DNA of 64,000 nt from the NCBI RefSeq assembly GCF_050948215.1, contig NW_027488877.1, positions 186,001-250,000 on the forward strand, given 5' to 3'. This document shows, piece by piece, positions 40,731-54,980 of the stretch. Both the position numbers and the translations under genes were made by a program. The notes beneath the pieces were generated by a model, which saw only the letters and a program-made list of their open reading frames with translations, ran no database searches and had not been told where the DNA came from. This stretch comes from Halictus rubicundus (Eukaryota > Arthropoda > Insecta > Hymenoptera > Halictidae). The first letter of the stretch is position 1. Each line of letters opens with the position of its first letter.

Positions 40731-43700
40731 CTATCCGCTATCGTATCCCATCCTCTATCCTATCCTATCCTCTATCATATCCTATCCTCTATCCTATCCT
40801 ATCCTCTATCTCATCCTATCCTCTATTCCATCCTATCCTCTATTCCATCCTATCCTCCATCCTATCCTATCCTCTATCCCATCCTATTCTCCATCATATC
40901 CTATCCTCTATCCTATCCTATCCTCTATCCTATCCTATCCTCTATCCCATCCTATGCTCTATCCTATCCTATCCTCGATCCTATCCTATCCTGTATCCAA
41001 TCCTATCCTCTATCCTATCCTATCCTCTATCCTACCCTATCCTCTATCCAATCCTATCCTCTATCCTATCCTATCCTCTATCCTATCCCATCCTCTATCG
41101 TATCCTATCCTCTATCCTATCCTATTCCTCTATCCTGTGCTACCCTCTATCCTATCCTATACTCTATCCTATCCTATCCTCTATCCCATCCTATCCTCCA
41201 TCATATCCTATCCTCTATCCTATCCTACCATCTATTCTATCCTATCCTCTATCCCATCCTATGCTCTATCGTATCCTACCATCTATCCTATCCTATCCTC
41301 TATCACATCCTATCCGCTATCGTATCCCATCCTCTATCCTATCCTATCCTCTATCATATCCTATCCTCTATCCTATCCTATCCTCTATCTCATCCTATCC
41401 TCTATTCCATCCTATCCTCTATTCCATCCTATCCTCCATCCTATCCTATCCTCTATCCCATCCTATTCTCCATCATATCCTATCCTCTATCCTATCCTTT
41501 CCTCTATCCTATCCTATCCTCTATCTTATCCTATCCGCTATCCTATCCTATCCTCTATCCTATCCTATCATTTATCCTATCCGATCCTCTATCCTATCCT
41601 ATACTATCCTCTATCCTATCCTATCCTCTACCGTATCCTAACATCTATCCTGTCCTATCTTCTATCACATCCTATCCACTGTCGTTTCCTACCCTCTATC
41701 TTATCCTATCCTCTATCCAATACTATCCTCCATCCTATCCTATCCTCTATCGTATCCTATCCTCTATCCAATCCTATCCTCTATCGTATCCTATCCTTTA
41801 TCCTATCCTATCCTCTATCCAATCCTATCCTCTATCCTGTCCTATCCTCTATCCTATCCCATCCTCTATCGTATCCTATCCTCTATCCTATCCTATTCCT
41901 CTATCCTGTGCTACCCTCTATCCTATCCTATACTTTATCCTATCCTATCCTCTATCCTATCCTATCTTCTATCCTATCCTATACTCTATCCTATCCTATC
42001 CTCTATCCTTTCCTATCTTCTATCTTATCATATCCTCTATCTCATCCTATCCTCCATCCTATCCTAACCTCTATCCTATCCTATCCTCTATCCCATCCTA
42101 TGCTCTATCCTATCCTATCCTCGATCCTATCCTATCCTCTATCCAATCCTATCCTCTATCCTATCCTATCCTCTATCCTATCCCATCTTCTATCGTATCC
42201 TATCCTATTCCTCTATCCTGTGCTACCCTCTATCCTATCCTATACTCTATCCTATCCTATCCTCTATCCCATCCTATCCTCCATCATATCCTATCCTCTA
42301 TCCTATCCTACCATCTATTCTATCCTATCCTCTATCCCATCCTATGCTCTATCGTATCCTACCATCTATCCTATCCTATCCTCTATCACATCCTATCCGC
42401 TATCGTATCCCATCCTCTATCCTATCCTATCCTCTATCATATCCTATCCTCTATCCTATCCTATCCTCTATCTCATCCTATCCTCTATTCCATCCTATCC
42501 TCTATTCCATCCTATCCTCCATCCTATCCTATCCTCTATCCCATCCTATTCTCCATCATATCCTATCCTCTATCCTATCCTATCCTCTATCCTATCCTAT
42601 CCTCTATCTTATCCTATCCGCTATCCTATCCTATCCTCTATCCTATCCTATCATTTATCCTATCCGATCCTCTATCCTATCCTATACTATCCTCTATCCT
42701 ATCCTATCCTCTACCGTATCCTAACATCTATCCTGTCCTATCTTCTATCACATCCTATCCACTGTCGTTTCCTACCCTCTATCTTATCCTATCCTCTATC
42801 CAATACTATCCTCCATCCTATCCTATCCTCTATCGTATCCTATCCTCTATCCAATCCTATCCTCTATCGTATCCTATCCTTTATCCTATCCTATCCTCTA
42901 TCCAATCCTATCCTCTATCCTATCCTATCCTCTATCCTATCCCATCCTCTATCGTATTATATCCTCTATCCTATCCTATTCCTCTATCCTGTGCTACCCT
43001 CTATCCTATCCTATACTTTATCCTATCCTATCCTCTATCCTATCCTATCTTCTATCCTATCCTATACTCTATCCTATCCTATCCTCTATCCTATCCTATC
43101 TTCTATCTTATCATATCCTCTATCTCATCCTATCCTCCATCCTATCCTATCCTCTATCCTATCCTATCCTCTATCCCATCCTATGCTCTATCCTATCCTA
43201 TCCTCGATCCTATCCTATCCTCTATCCAATCCTATCCTCTATCCTATCCTATCCTCTATCCTATCCTATCCTCTATCCAATCCTATCCTCTATCCTATCC
43301 TATCCTCTATCCTATCCCATCCTCTATCGTATCCTATCCTCTATCCTATCCTATTCCTCTATCCTGTGCTACCCTCTATCCTATCCTATACTCTATCCTA
43401 TCCTATCCTCTATCCCATCCTATCCTCCATCATATCCTATCCTCTATCCTATCCTACCATCTATTCTATCCTATCCTCTATCCCATCCTATGCTCTATCG
43501 TATCCTACCATCTATCCTATCCTATCCTCTATCACATCCTATCCGCTATCGTATCCCATCCTCTATCCTATCCTATCCTCTATCATATCCTATCCTCTAT
43601 CCTATCCTATCCTCTATCTCATCCTATCCTCTATTCCATCCTATCCTCTATTCCATCCTATCCTCCATCCTATCCTATCCTCTATCCCATCCTATTCTCC

Positions 43701-44111
43701 ATCATATCCTATCCTCTATCCTATCCTATCCTCTATCCTATCCTATCCTCTATCTTATCCTATCCGCTATCCTATCCTATCCTCTATCCTATCCTATCAT
43801 TTATCCTATCCGATCCTCTATCCTATCCTATACTATCCTCTATCCTATCCTATCCTCTACCGTATCCTAACATCTATCCTGTCCTATCTTCTATCACATC
43901 CTATCCACTGTCGTTTCCTACCCTCTATCTTATCCTATCCTCTATCCAATACTATCCTCCATCCTATCCTATCCTCTATCGTATCCTATCCTCTATCCAA
44001 TCCTATCCTCTATCGTATCCTATCCTTTATCCTATCCTATCCTCTATCCTATCCTATCCTCTATCCTATCCTATCCTCTATCCTATCCTATCCTCTATCC
44101 TATCCTATCTA

Positions 44112-46490
44112 CTATCTTGTCATATCCTCTATCCCATCCTATCCTCCATCCTATCATATCCTCTATCCTATACTATCCTCTATCCTATCCTATCCTCTCC
44201 CGTATCCTAACATCTATCCTGTCGTATCTTCTATCACATCCTATCCACTGTCCTTTCCTACCCTCTATCTTATCCTATCCTCTATCCAATACTATCCTCC
44301 ATCCTATCCTATCCTCTATCGTATCCTATCCTCTATCCAATCCTATCCTCTATCGTATCCTCTCATTTATCCTATCCTATCCTCTATCCTATTCTATCCT
44401 CTACCGTATCCTGTCCTCTATCCTATCCTATTCCTCTATCCTATGCTACCCTCTATCCTATCCTATCCTCTATCCTATCCTATCCTCTATCCTATCCTAT
44501 TCCTCTATCCTATGCTACCCTCTATCCTATCCTATCCTCTATCGTATCCTGTCCTCTATCCTATCCTACCATCTATCCTATCCTATCCTCTATCCCATCC
44601 TATGCTCTATCCTATCCTATCCTCGATCCTATCCTATCCTCTATCCAATCCTATCCACTATCCTATCCTATCCTCTATCCTATCCTATCCTCTATCTAAT
44701 CCTATCCTCTATCCGACCCTATCCTCTATCCTCTCCTATCCTCAGTCTTATCCTATCCTCTATCCCATCCTATCCTCCATCTTATCCTATCCTCGATCCT
44801 ATCCTATCCTCTATCCAATCCTATCCTCTATCCTATCCTATCCTCTATCCTATCCTATTCCTCTATCCTGTGCTACCCTCTATCCTATCCTATACTCTAT
44901 CCTATCCTATCCTCTATCCTATCCTACCTTCTATCCAATCCTATCCTCTATCCTATCCTATCCTCTATCCTATCCCATCCTCTATCGTATCCTATCCTCT
45001 ATCCTATTATATTCCTCTATCCTGTGCTACCCTCTATCCTATCCTATACTCTATCCTATCCTATCCTCTATCCCATCCTATCCTCCATCATATCCTATCC
45101 TCTATCCTATCCTACCATCTATTCTATCCTATCCTCTATCCCATCCTATGCTCTATCGTATCCTACCATCTATCCTATCCTATCCTCTATCACATCCTAT
45201 CCGCTATCGTATCCCATCCTCTATCCTATCCTATCCTCTATCATATCCTATCCTCTATCCTATCCTATCCTCTATCTCATCCTATCCTCTATTCCATCCT
45301 ATCCTCTATTCCATCCTATCCTCCATCCTATCCTATCCTCTATCCCATCCTATCCTCCATCATATCCTATCCTCTATCCTATCCTATCCTCTATCCTATC
45401 CTATCCTCTATCTTATCCTATCCGCTATCCTATCCTATCCTCTATCCTATCCTATCATTTATCCTATCCGATCCTCTATCCTATCCTATCCTCTATCCTA
45501 TACTATCCTCTATCCTATCCTATCCTCTACCGTATCCTAACATCTATCCTGTCCTATCTTCTATCACATCCTATCCACTGTCGTTTCCTACCCTCTATCT
45601 TATCCTATCCTCTATCCAATACTATCCTCCATCCTATCCTATCCTCTATCGTATCCTATCCTCTATCCAATCCTATCCTCTATCGTATCCTATACTTTAT
45701 CCTATCCTATCCTCTATCCTATCCTATCCTCTATCCTATCCTATCTACTATCTTGTCATATCCTCTATCCCATCCTATCCTCCATCCTATCATATCCTCT
45801 ATCCTATACTATCCTCCATCCTATCCTATCCTCTCCCGTATCCTAACATCTATCCTGTCGTATCTTCTATCACATCCTATCCACTGTCCTTTCCTACCCT
45901 CTATCTTATCCTATCCTCTATCCAATACTATCCTCCATCCTATCCTATCCTCTATCGTATCCTATCCTCTATCCAATCCTATCCTCTATCGTATCCTCTC
46001 ATTTATCCTATCCTATCCTCTATCCTATTCTATCCTCTACCGTATCCTGTCCTCTATCCTATCCTATTCCTCTATCCTATGCTACCCTCTATCCTATCCT
46101 ATCCTCTATCCTATCCTATCCTCTATCCTATCCTATTCCTCTATCCTATGCTACCCTCTATCCTATCCTATCCTCTATCGTATCCTGTCCTCTATCCTAT
46201 CCTACCATCTATCCTATCCTATCCTCTATCCCATCCTATGCTCTATCCTATCCTATCCTCGATCCTATCCTATCCTCTATCCAATCCTATCCACTATCCT
46301 ATCCTATCCTCTATCCTATCCTATCCTCTATCTAATCCTATCCTCTATCCGACCCTATCCTCTATCCTCTCCTATCCTCAGTCTTATCCTATCCTCTATC
46401 CCATCCTATCCTCCATCTTATCCTATCCTCGATCCTATCCTATCCTCTATCCAATCCTATCCTCTATCCTATCCTATCCTCTATCCTATC
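44112..46490. repeat. Tandem pair at 1,636-bp offset, third copy at 58.2 kb
   Basis: The segment beginning CTATCTTGTCATATCC (about 44112-44860) recurs at about 45748-46490 and again at about 58198-58946. All three carry the private variants CCTCTCCCGTATCC, CTGTCGTATC and GTATCCTCTCATTTATCC. The 45.7-kb copy has CTATACTATCCTCCATCC where the other two have CTATACTATCCTCTATCC. Confidence 0.8.
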
Positions 46491-48925
46491 CTATTCCTCT
46501 GTCCTATGCTACCCTCTATCCTATCCTATCCTATATCCTATCCTATACTCTATCCTATCCTATCCTCTATCCAATCCTATCCTCTATCCTATCCTATCCT
46601 CTACCCCATCCTATCCTCTATCCTATCCTATTCCTCTATCCTATGCTATCCTCTATCCTATCCTATCCTCTATCCTATCCCACCCTCTATCCTATCCTAT
46701 ACTCTATCCTATCCCATCCTCTATCCTATCCTATCTTCTATCTTATCATATCCTCTATCCCACCCTATCCTCTATCCAACCGTATCCTCTATCCTATCCT
46801 ATCCTCTATCCTATCCCATCCTCTATCCTATCCTATCCTCTATCCTATCCTATCTTCTATCTTATCCTATCCTCTATCCTATCTTATCCTCTATTCTATC
46901 CCATCCTCTATCCTATCCTATCCTCTATCGTATCCTATCCTCTATCCTATCCTATCCGCTGTCCAATCCTATCTACTATCTTGTCATATCCTCTATCCCA
47001 TCCTATCCTCCATCCTATCCTATCCTCTATCCTATACTATCCTCTATCCTATCCTATCCTCTACTGTATCCTACCATCTATCCTATCCTATCTTCTATCA
47101 TATCCTATCCTCTATCCCTTCCTATCCTCCATCATATCCTATCCTCTATCCTATCCTACCATCTATTCTATCCTATCCTCTATCCCATCCTATGCTCTAT
47201 CCTATCCTATCCTCAATCCTATCCTATCCTCTATCCAATCCTATCCTCTATCCTATCCTATCCTCTATCCTATCCTATATTCTATCCAATCCTATCCTCT
47301 ATCCTATCCTATCCTCTATCCTATCCCATCCTCTATCGTATCCTATCCTCTATCCTATCTTATCCTCTATTCTATCCCATCCTCTATCCTATCCTATCCT
47401 CTATCGTATCCTATCCTCTATCCTATCCTATCCGCTGTCCAATCCTATCCTCTATCCCATCCTATCCTCCATCCTATCCTATCCTCTATCCTATACTATC
47501 CTCTATCCTATCCTATCCTCTACCGTATCCTACCATCTATCCAGTCCTATCTTCTATCACATCCTATCCACTGTCCTTTCCTATCCTCTATCCAATACTA
47601 TCCTCCATCTTATCCTATCCTCTATCGTATCCCATCCTCTATCCAATCCTGTCCTCTATCCTATCCTATTCCTCTATCCTATGCTATCCTCTATCCTATC
47701 CTATACTCTATCCTATCCTCTATCCAACACTATCCTCCATCCTATCCTATCCTCTATCGTATCCTATCCTCTATCCAATCCTATACTCTATTGTATCCTA
47801 TCCTTTATCCTATCCTGTCCTCTATCCTATTCTATCCGCTATCGTATCCTGTCCTCTATCCTATCCTACCATCTATCCTATCCTAACCTCTATCCCATCC
47901 TATGCTCTATCCTATCCTATCCTCGATCCTATCCTATCCTCTATCCTATCCTATCCTCTATCCAATCCTATCCTCTATCCTATCCTATCCTCTATCCTAT
48001 CCCATCCTCTATCGTATCCTATCCTCTATCCTATCCTATACTCTATCCAATCCTATCCTCCATCCTATCCTATGATCTATCCTATCCCATCCTCTATCGT
48101 ATCCTATCCTCTATCCTATCCTATACTCTATCCTATCCTATCCTCTATCCTATCCCATCCTCTATCGTATCCTATCCTCTATCCTATCCTATACTCTATC
48201 CTATCCAATCCTCTATCCTATCCTATCCTCTATCCTACCCTATCTTCTATCTTATCATATCCTCTATCCCATCCTATCCTCTATCCTATCCTATTCCTCT
48301 ATCCTATGCTATCCTCTATCCTATCCTATACTCTATCCTATCCTATCCTCTATCCAATCCTATCCTCCATCCTATCCTATCCTGTATCCTATCCCATCCT
48401 CTATCGTATCCTATCCTCTATCCTATCCTATACTCTATCCAATCCTATCCTCCATCCTATCCTATGATCTATCCTATCCCATCCTCTATCGTATCCTATC
48501 CTCTATCCTATCCTATACTCTATCCTATCCTATCCTCTATCCTATCCCATCCTCTATCGTATCCTATCCTCTATCCTATCCTATACTCTATCCTATCCTA
48601 TCCTCTATCCTATCCTATCCTCTATCCAATCCTATGCTCTATCCTATCCTATCCTCGATCCTATCCTATCCTCTATCCTATCCTATCCTCTATCCAATCC
48701 TATCCTCTATCCTATCCTATCCTCTATCCTATCCCATTCTCTATCGTATCCTATCCTCTATCCTATCCTATCCTCTATCCTATCCCATCCTCTATCGTAT
48801 CCTATCCTCTATCCTATCCTATACTCTATCCTATCCTATCCTCTATCCTATCCTATCCTCTATCCAATCCTATCCTCAATCCTATCCTTTCCTCAATCAT
48901 ATCCTATCCTCTATCCCATCCTATC

Positions 48926-49195
48926 CACTATAATATCGTATACTCTATCCTATCCTATCCTCTATCCTATAATAACATGTATCCTATCCTATTCTCTATT
49001 CTATCCTATCCTCTATCCTATCCAATTACCTATCCTATCCTCTATCCTATCCCATCCTCTATCCTACCCTATCCTCTAGAATATCGAATACTCTATCATA
49101 TTCTATCTTCTATCCTATAATATCATCTATCCTATTCTATCCCCTATCCCATCCTCTATCCTATCCTATCCTTTATACTATCCTATCCTATAGTG
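48926..49195. repeat. CACTATA...TATAGTG cassette, copy 8 (long form, 270 bp)
   Basis: This is the long form without the 46-bp internal duplication of copy 6 (316 minus 46 = 270). The right end TATAGTG is at 49189-49195. One small difference is CTCTAGAATATCG where copy 6 has CTCTATAATATCG. Confidence 0.85.
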
Positions 49196-49804
49196 TATAA
49201 TATGCTATCCTCTATCCTATAATATCATATATCCTATCCTGTTCTCTATCCTATCCTATCATCTATCGTATCTTATCCTCTATTCTATCCTACCCAATCC
49301 CCAATCGTATCCTCTATCCTATCCTATCCTCTATCCTATCCTATCCTCTATCCTATCCTATCTTCTATCGTATCCTATCCGCTATCGTATCCCATCCTCT
49401 ATCCTATCCTGTCCTCTATCATATCCTATCCCCTATCCTATCCCATCCTCTATCCTATCCTATCCTCTATCCAATCCTATCCTCTATCCTATCCTATCCT
49501 CTATCCTATCCCATCCTCTATCGTATCCTATCCTCTATCCTATCCTATACTCTATCCAATCCTATCCTCCATCCTATCCTATCCTCTATCCTATCCCATC
49601 CTCTATCGTATCCTATCCTCTATCCTATCCTATACTCTATCCTATCCTATCCTCTATCCTATCCCATCCTCTATCGTATCCTATCCTCTATCCTATCCTA
49701 TACTCTATCCTATCCTATCCTCTATCCTATCCTATCCTCTATCCAATCCTATCCTCAATCCTATCCTTTCCTCAATCATATCCTATCCTCTATCCCATCC
49801 TATC
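48926..49804. repeat. Superblock VIII (879 bp)
   Basis: This is the equivalent of superblock VI, with the long cassette followed by the shortened 1-600-type segment and simple monomers up to the next cassette. It is 107 bp longer than VI overall despite its shorter cassette, so the monomer stretch has expanded. No gene is seen. Confidence 0.8.
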
Positions 49805-50023
49805 CACTATAATATCGTATACTCTATCATATCCTATCCTCTATCCTATAATAACATGTATCCTATCCTATTCTCTATTCTATCCTATCCTCTATCCTAT
49901 CCAATTACCTATCCTATCCTCTATTATATCCCATCCTCTATCCTACCCTATCCTCTATAATATCGAATACTCTATCATATTCTATCTTATATCCTATAAT
50001 ATCATCTATCCTATTCTATCCCC
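49805..50023. repeat. CACTATA cassette, copy 9 (right end missing)
   Basis: The left end and long-form interior run to CTATTCTATCCCC. They then join directly to AATCGTATCC, which in other superblocks lies further downstream. The right end is absent, as in copy 7, but the break is at a different place. Confidence 0.8.
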
Positions 50024-50400
50024 AATCGTATCCTCTATCCTATCCTATCCTCTATCCTATCCTATCCTCTATCCTATCCTATCTTCTATCCTATCCTATC
50101 CGCTATCGTATCCCATCCTCTATCCTATCCTGTCCTCTATCATATCCTATCCCCTATCCTATCCTATCCTCTATCCTATCCTATCCTCTATCTCATCCTA
50201 TCCTCTATTCCATCCTATCCTCGATCCTATCCTATCATCTATCCTATCCTATCCTCTATCGTATCCTATCCCCTATCCTGTCCTATCCTGAATCCTATCC
50301 TATCCTCTATACTTTCCTATCCTCTATCCTATCCCATCCTCTATCCTATCCTATCATTTATCCTATCCGATCCTCTATCCTATCCTATCCTCTATCCTAT

Positions 50401-53400
50401 CATATCCTCTATCCTATCCTATCTTCTATCTTATCATATCCTCTATCCCATCCTATCCTCCATCCTATCCTATCCTCTATCCTATACTATCCTCTATCCT
50501 ATCCTATCCTCTACCGTATCCTACCATCTATCCAGTCCTATCTTCTATCACATCCTATCCACTGTCCTTTCCTATCCTCTATCCAATACTATCCTCCATC
50601 TTATCCTATCCTCTATCGTATCCCATCCTCTATCCAATCCTGTCCTCTATCCTATCCTATTCCTCTATCCTATGCTATCCTCTATCCTATCCTATACTCT
50701 ATCCTATCCTATCCTCTATCCTATCCTATCTTTTATCTTATCATATCCTCTATCTCATCCTATCCTCCATCCTATCCTATCCTCTATCCTATCCTATCAT
50801 TTATCCTATCCGATCCTCTATCCTATCCTATCCTCTATCCTATCCTATCTTCTATCTTATCATATCCTCTATCCCATCCTATCCTCCATCCTATCCTATC
50901 CTCTATCCTATACTATCCTCTATCCTAACCTATCCTCTACCGTATCCTACCATCTATCCTACCATCTGTCCTATCTTCTATCACATCCTATCCACTGTCC
51001 TTTCCTACCCTCTATCTTATCCTATCCTCTATCCAACACTATCCTCCATCCTATCCTATCCTCTATCGTATCCTATCCTCTATCCAATCCTATCCTCTAT
51101 TGTATCCTATCCTTTATCCTATCCTGTCCTCTATCCTATTCTATACGCTATCGTATCCTGTCCTCTATCCTATCCTACCATCTATCCTATCCTAACCTCT
51201 ATCCCATCCTATGCTCTATCCTATCCTATCCTCGATCCTATCCTATCCTCTATCCTATCCTATCCTCTATCCAATCCTATCCTCTATCCTATCCTATCCT
51301 CTATCCTATCCCATCCTCTATCGTATCCTATCCTCTATCGTATCCTATTCCTCTATCCTGTGCTACCCTCTATCCTATCCTATACTCTATCCTATCCTAT
51401 CCTCGATCCTATCCTATCCTCTATCCAATCCTATCCTCTATCCTATCCTATCCTCTATCCTATCCTATCCTCTATCCTATCCTATCCTCTATCCAATCCT
51501 ATCCTCTATCCTATCCCATCCTCTATCGTATAATATCCTCTATCCTATCCTATTCCTCTATCCTGTGCTACCCTCTATCCTATCCTATACTCTATCCTAT
51601 CCTATCCTCTATCCTATCCTATCTTCTATCCTATCCTATCCTCTAACCTATCCTATACTCTATCCTATCCTATCCTCTATCCTACCCTATCTTCTATCTT
51701 ATCATATCCTCTATCCCATCCTATCCTCTATCCTATCCTATTCCTCTATCCTATGCTATCCTCTATCCTATCCTATCCTCTATCCAATCCTATGCTCTAT
51801 CCAATCCTATCCTCCATCCTATCCTATCCTCTATCCTATCCCATCCTCTATCGTATCCTATCCTCTATCCTATCCTATACTCTATCCAACCCTATCCTCC
51901 ATCCTATACTATCCTCTATCCTACCCCATCCTCTATCGTATCCTATCCTCTATCCTATCCTATCCTCTATCCTATCCTATCCTCTATCCAACCCTATCCT
52001 CCATCCTATACTATCCTCTATCCTACCCCATCCTCTATCGTATCCTATCCTCTATCCTATCCTATACTCTATCCTATCCCATCCTCTATCCTATCCTATC
52101 TTCTATCTTATCATATCCTCTATGCCATCCTATCCTCTATCCAACCGTATCCTCTATCCTATCCTATCCTCTATCCTATCCCATCCTCTATCCTATCCTA
52201 TCCTCTATCCCATCCTATGCTCTATCATATCCTACCATCTATCCTATCCCATCCTCTATCACATCCTATCCGCTATCGTATCCCATCCTCTATCCTATCC
52301 TATCCTCTATCATATCCTATCCTCTATCCTATCCTATCCTCTATCTCATCCTATCCTCTATTCCATCCTATCCTCTATTCCATCCTATCCTCCATCCTAT
52401 CCTATCCTCTATCCCATCCTATCCTCCATCATATCCTATCCTCTATCCTATCCTATCCTCTATCCTATCCTATCCTCTATCCTATCCTATCCGCTATCCT
52501 ATCCTATCCTCTATCCTATCCTATCATTTATCCTATCCGATCCTCTATCCTATCCTATCCTCTATCCTATACTATCCTCTATCCTATCCTATCCTCTACC
52601 GTATCCTAACATCTATCCTGTCCTATCTTCTATCACATCCTATCCACTGTCGTTTCCTACCCTCTATCTTATCCTATCCTCTATCCAATACTATCCTCCA
52701 TCCTATCCTATCCTCTATCGTATCCTATCCTCTATCCAATCCTATCCTCTATCGTATCCTATCCTTTATCCTATCCTATCCTCTATCCAATCCTATCCTC
52801 TATCCTATCCTATCCTCTATCCTATCCCATCCTCTATCGTATCCTATCCTCTATCCTATCCTATTCCTCTATCCTGTGCTACCCTCTATCCTATCCTATA
52901 CTTAATCCTATCCTATCCTCTATCCTATCCTATCTTCTATCCTATCCCATCCTCTATCCTATCCTATCCTCTATCCCATCCTATGCTCTATCATATCCTA
53001 CCATCTATCCTATCCCATCCTCTATCACATCCTATCCGCTATCGTATCCCATCCTCTATCCTATCCTATCCTCTATCATATCCTATCCTCTATCCTATCC
53101 TATCCTCTATCTCATCCTATCCTCTATTCCATCCTATCCTCTATTCCATCCTATCCTCCATCCTATCCTATCCTCTATCCCATCCTATCCTCCATCATAT
53201 CCTATCCTCTATCCTATCCTATCCTCTATCCTATCCTATCCTCTATCCTATCCTATCCGCTATCCTATCCTATCCTCTATCCTATCCTATCATTTATCCT
53301 ATCCGATCCTCTATCCTATCCTATCCTCTATCCTATACTATCCTCTATCCTATCCTATCCTCTACCGTATCCTAACATCTATCCTGTCCTATCTTCTATC

Positions 53401-54980
53401 ACATCCTATCCACTGTCGTTTCCTACCCTCTATCTTATCCTATCCTCTATCCAATACTATCCTCCATCCTATCCTATCCTCTATCTTATCATATCCTCTA
53501 TCTCATCCTATCCTCCATCCTATCCTATCCTCTATCCTATCCTATCCTCTATCCCATCCTATGCTCTATCCTATCCTATCCTCGATCCTATCCTATCCTC
53601 TATCCAATCCTATCCTCTATCCTATCCTATCCTCTATCCTATCCTATCCTCTATCCAATCCTATCCTCTATCCTATCCTATCCTCTATCCTATCCCATCC
53701 TCTATCGTATCCTATCCTCTATCCTATCCTATTCCTCTATCCTGTGCTACCCTCTATCCTATCCTATACTCTATCCTATCATATCCTCTATCCTATCCTA
53801 TCTTCTATCTTATCATATCCTCTATCCCATCCTATCCTCCATCCTATCCTATCCTCTATCCTATACTATCCTCTATCCTATCCTATCCTCTACCGTATCC
53901 TACCATCTATCCAGTCCTATCTTCTATCACATCCTATCCACTGTCCTTTCCTATCCTCTATCCAATACTATCCTCCATCTTATCCTATCCTCTATCGTAT
54001 CCCATCCTCTATCCAATCCTGTCCTCTATCCTATCCTATTCCTCTATCCTATGCTATCCTCTATCCTATCCTATACTCTATCCTATCATATCCTCTATCC
54101 TATCCTATCTTTTATCTTATCATATCCTCTATCTCATCCTATCCTCCATCCTATCCTATCCTCTATCCTATCCTATCATTTATCCTATCCGATCCTCTAT
54201 CCTATCCTATCCTCTATCCTATCCTATCTTCTATCTTATCATATCCTCTATCCCATCCTATCCTCCATCCTATCCTATCCTCTATCCTATACTATCCTCT
54301 ATCCTAACCTATCCTCTACCGTATCCTACCATCTATCCTACCATCTGTCCTATCTTCTATCACATCCTATCCACTGTCCTTTCCTACCCTCTATCTTATC
54401 CTATCCTCTATCCAACACTATCCTCCATCCTATCCTATCCTCTATCGTATCCTATCCTCTATCCAATCCTATCCTCTATTGTATCCTATCCTTTATCCTA
54501 TCCTGTCCTCTATCCTATTCTATACGCTATCGTATCCTGTCCTCTATCCTATCCTACCATCTATCCTATCCTAACCTCTATCCCATCCTATGCTCTATCC
54601 TATCCTATCCTCGATCCTATCCTATCCTCTATCCTATCCTATCCTCTATCCAATCCTATCCTCTATCCTATCCTATCCTCTATCCTATCCCATCCTCTAT
54701 CGTATCCTATCCTCTATCCTATCCTATTCCTCTATCCTGTGCTACCCTCTATCCTATCCTATACTCTATCCTATCCTATCCTCTATCCTATCCTATCTTC
54801 TATCCTATCCTATCCTATCCTCTATCCTATCCTATACTCTATCCTATCCTATCCGCTATCCTATCCTATCTTCTATCTTATCATATCCTCTATCTCATCC
54901 TATCCTCCATCCTATCCTATCCTCTATCCTATCCTATCCTCTATCCCATCCTATGCTCTATCCTATCCTATCCTCGATCC
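50401..54980. repeat. Duplication at 3,379-bp offset
   Basis: 50401 onward recurs from 53780. Paired positions include TATGC (ATG at 50672 and 54051) and TATGCTC (ATG at 51211 and 54590). Near 54.8 kb the second copy gains 192 bp, after which the offset is 3,571 (CTCTAACC at 51641 and 55212). The second copy also has TATCATATCC at a few places where the first has TATCCTATCC. Confidence 0.78.

Larger units (their letters stand above)
37605..48925. repeat. Superblock VII (11,321 bp)
   Basis: Bases 37605 to about 38568 match 49805 to about 50768 at a constant offset of 12,200 with a few substitutions. From about 40.2 to 46.5 kb the block holds repeated segments marked by CTATGCTCTATCGTATCC (about 40562, 41270, 42343, 43489 and 45147), and much of this recurs at 56.4-59 kb. 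A segment starting near CTATCTTGTCATATCC occurs at about 44112 and 45748 (offset 1,636). No gene is seen. Confidence 0.75.
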
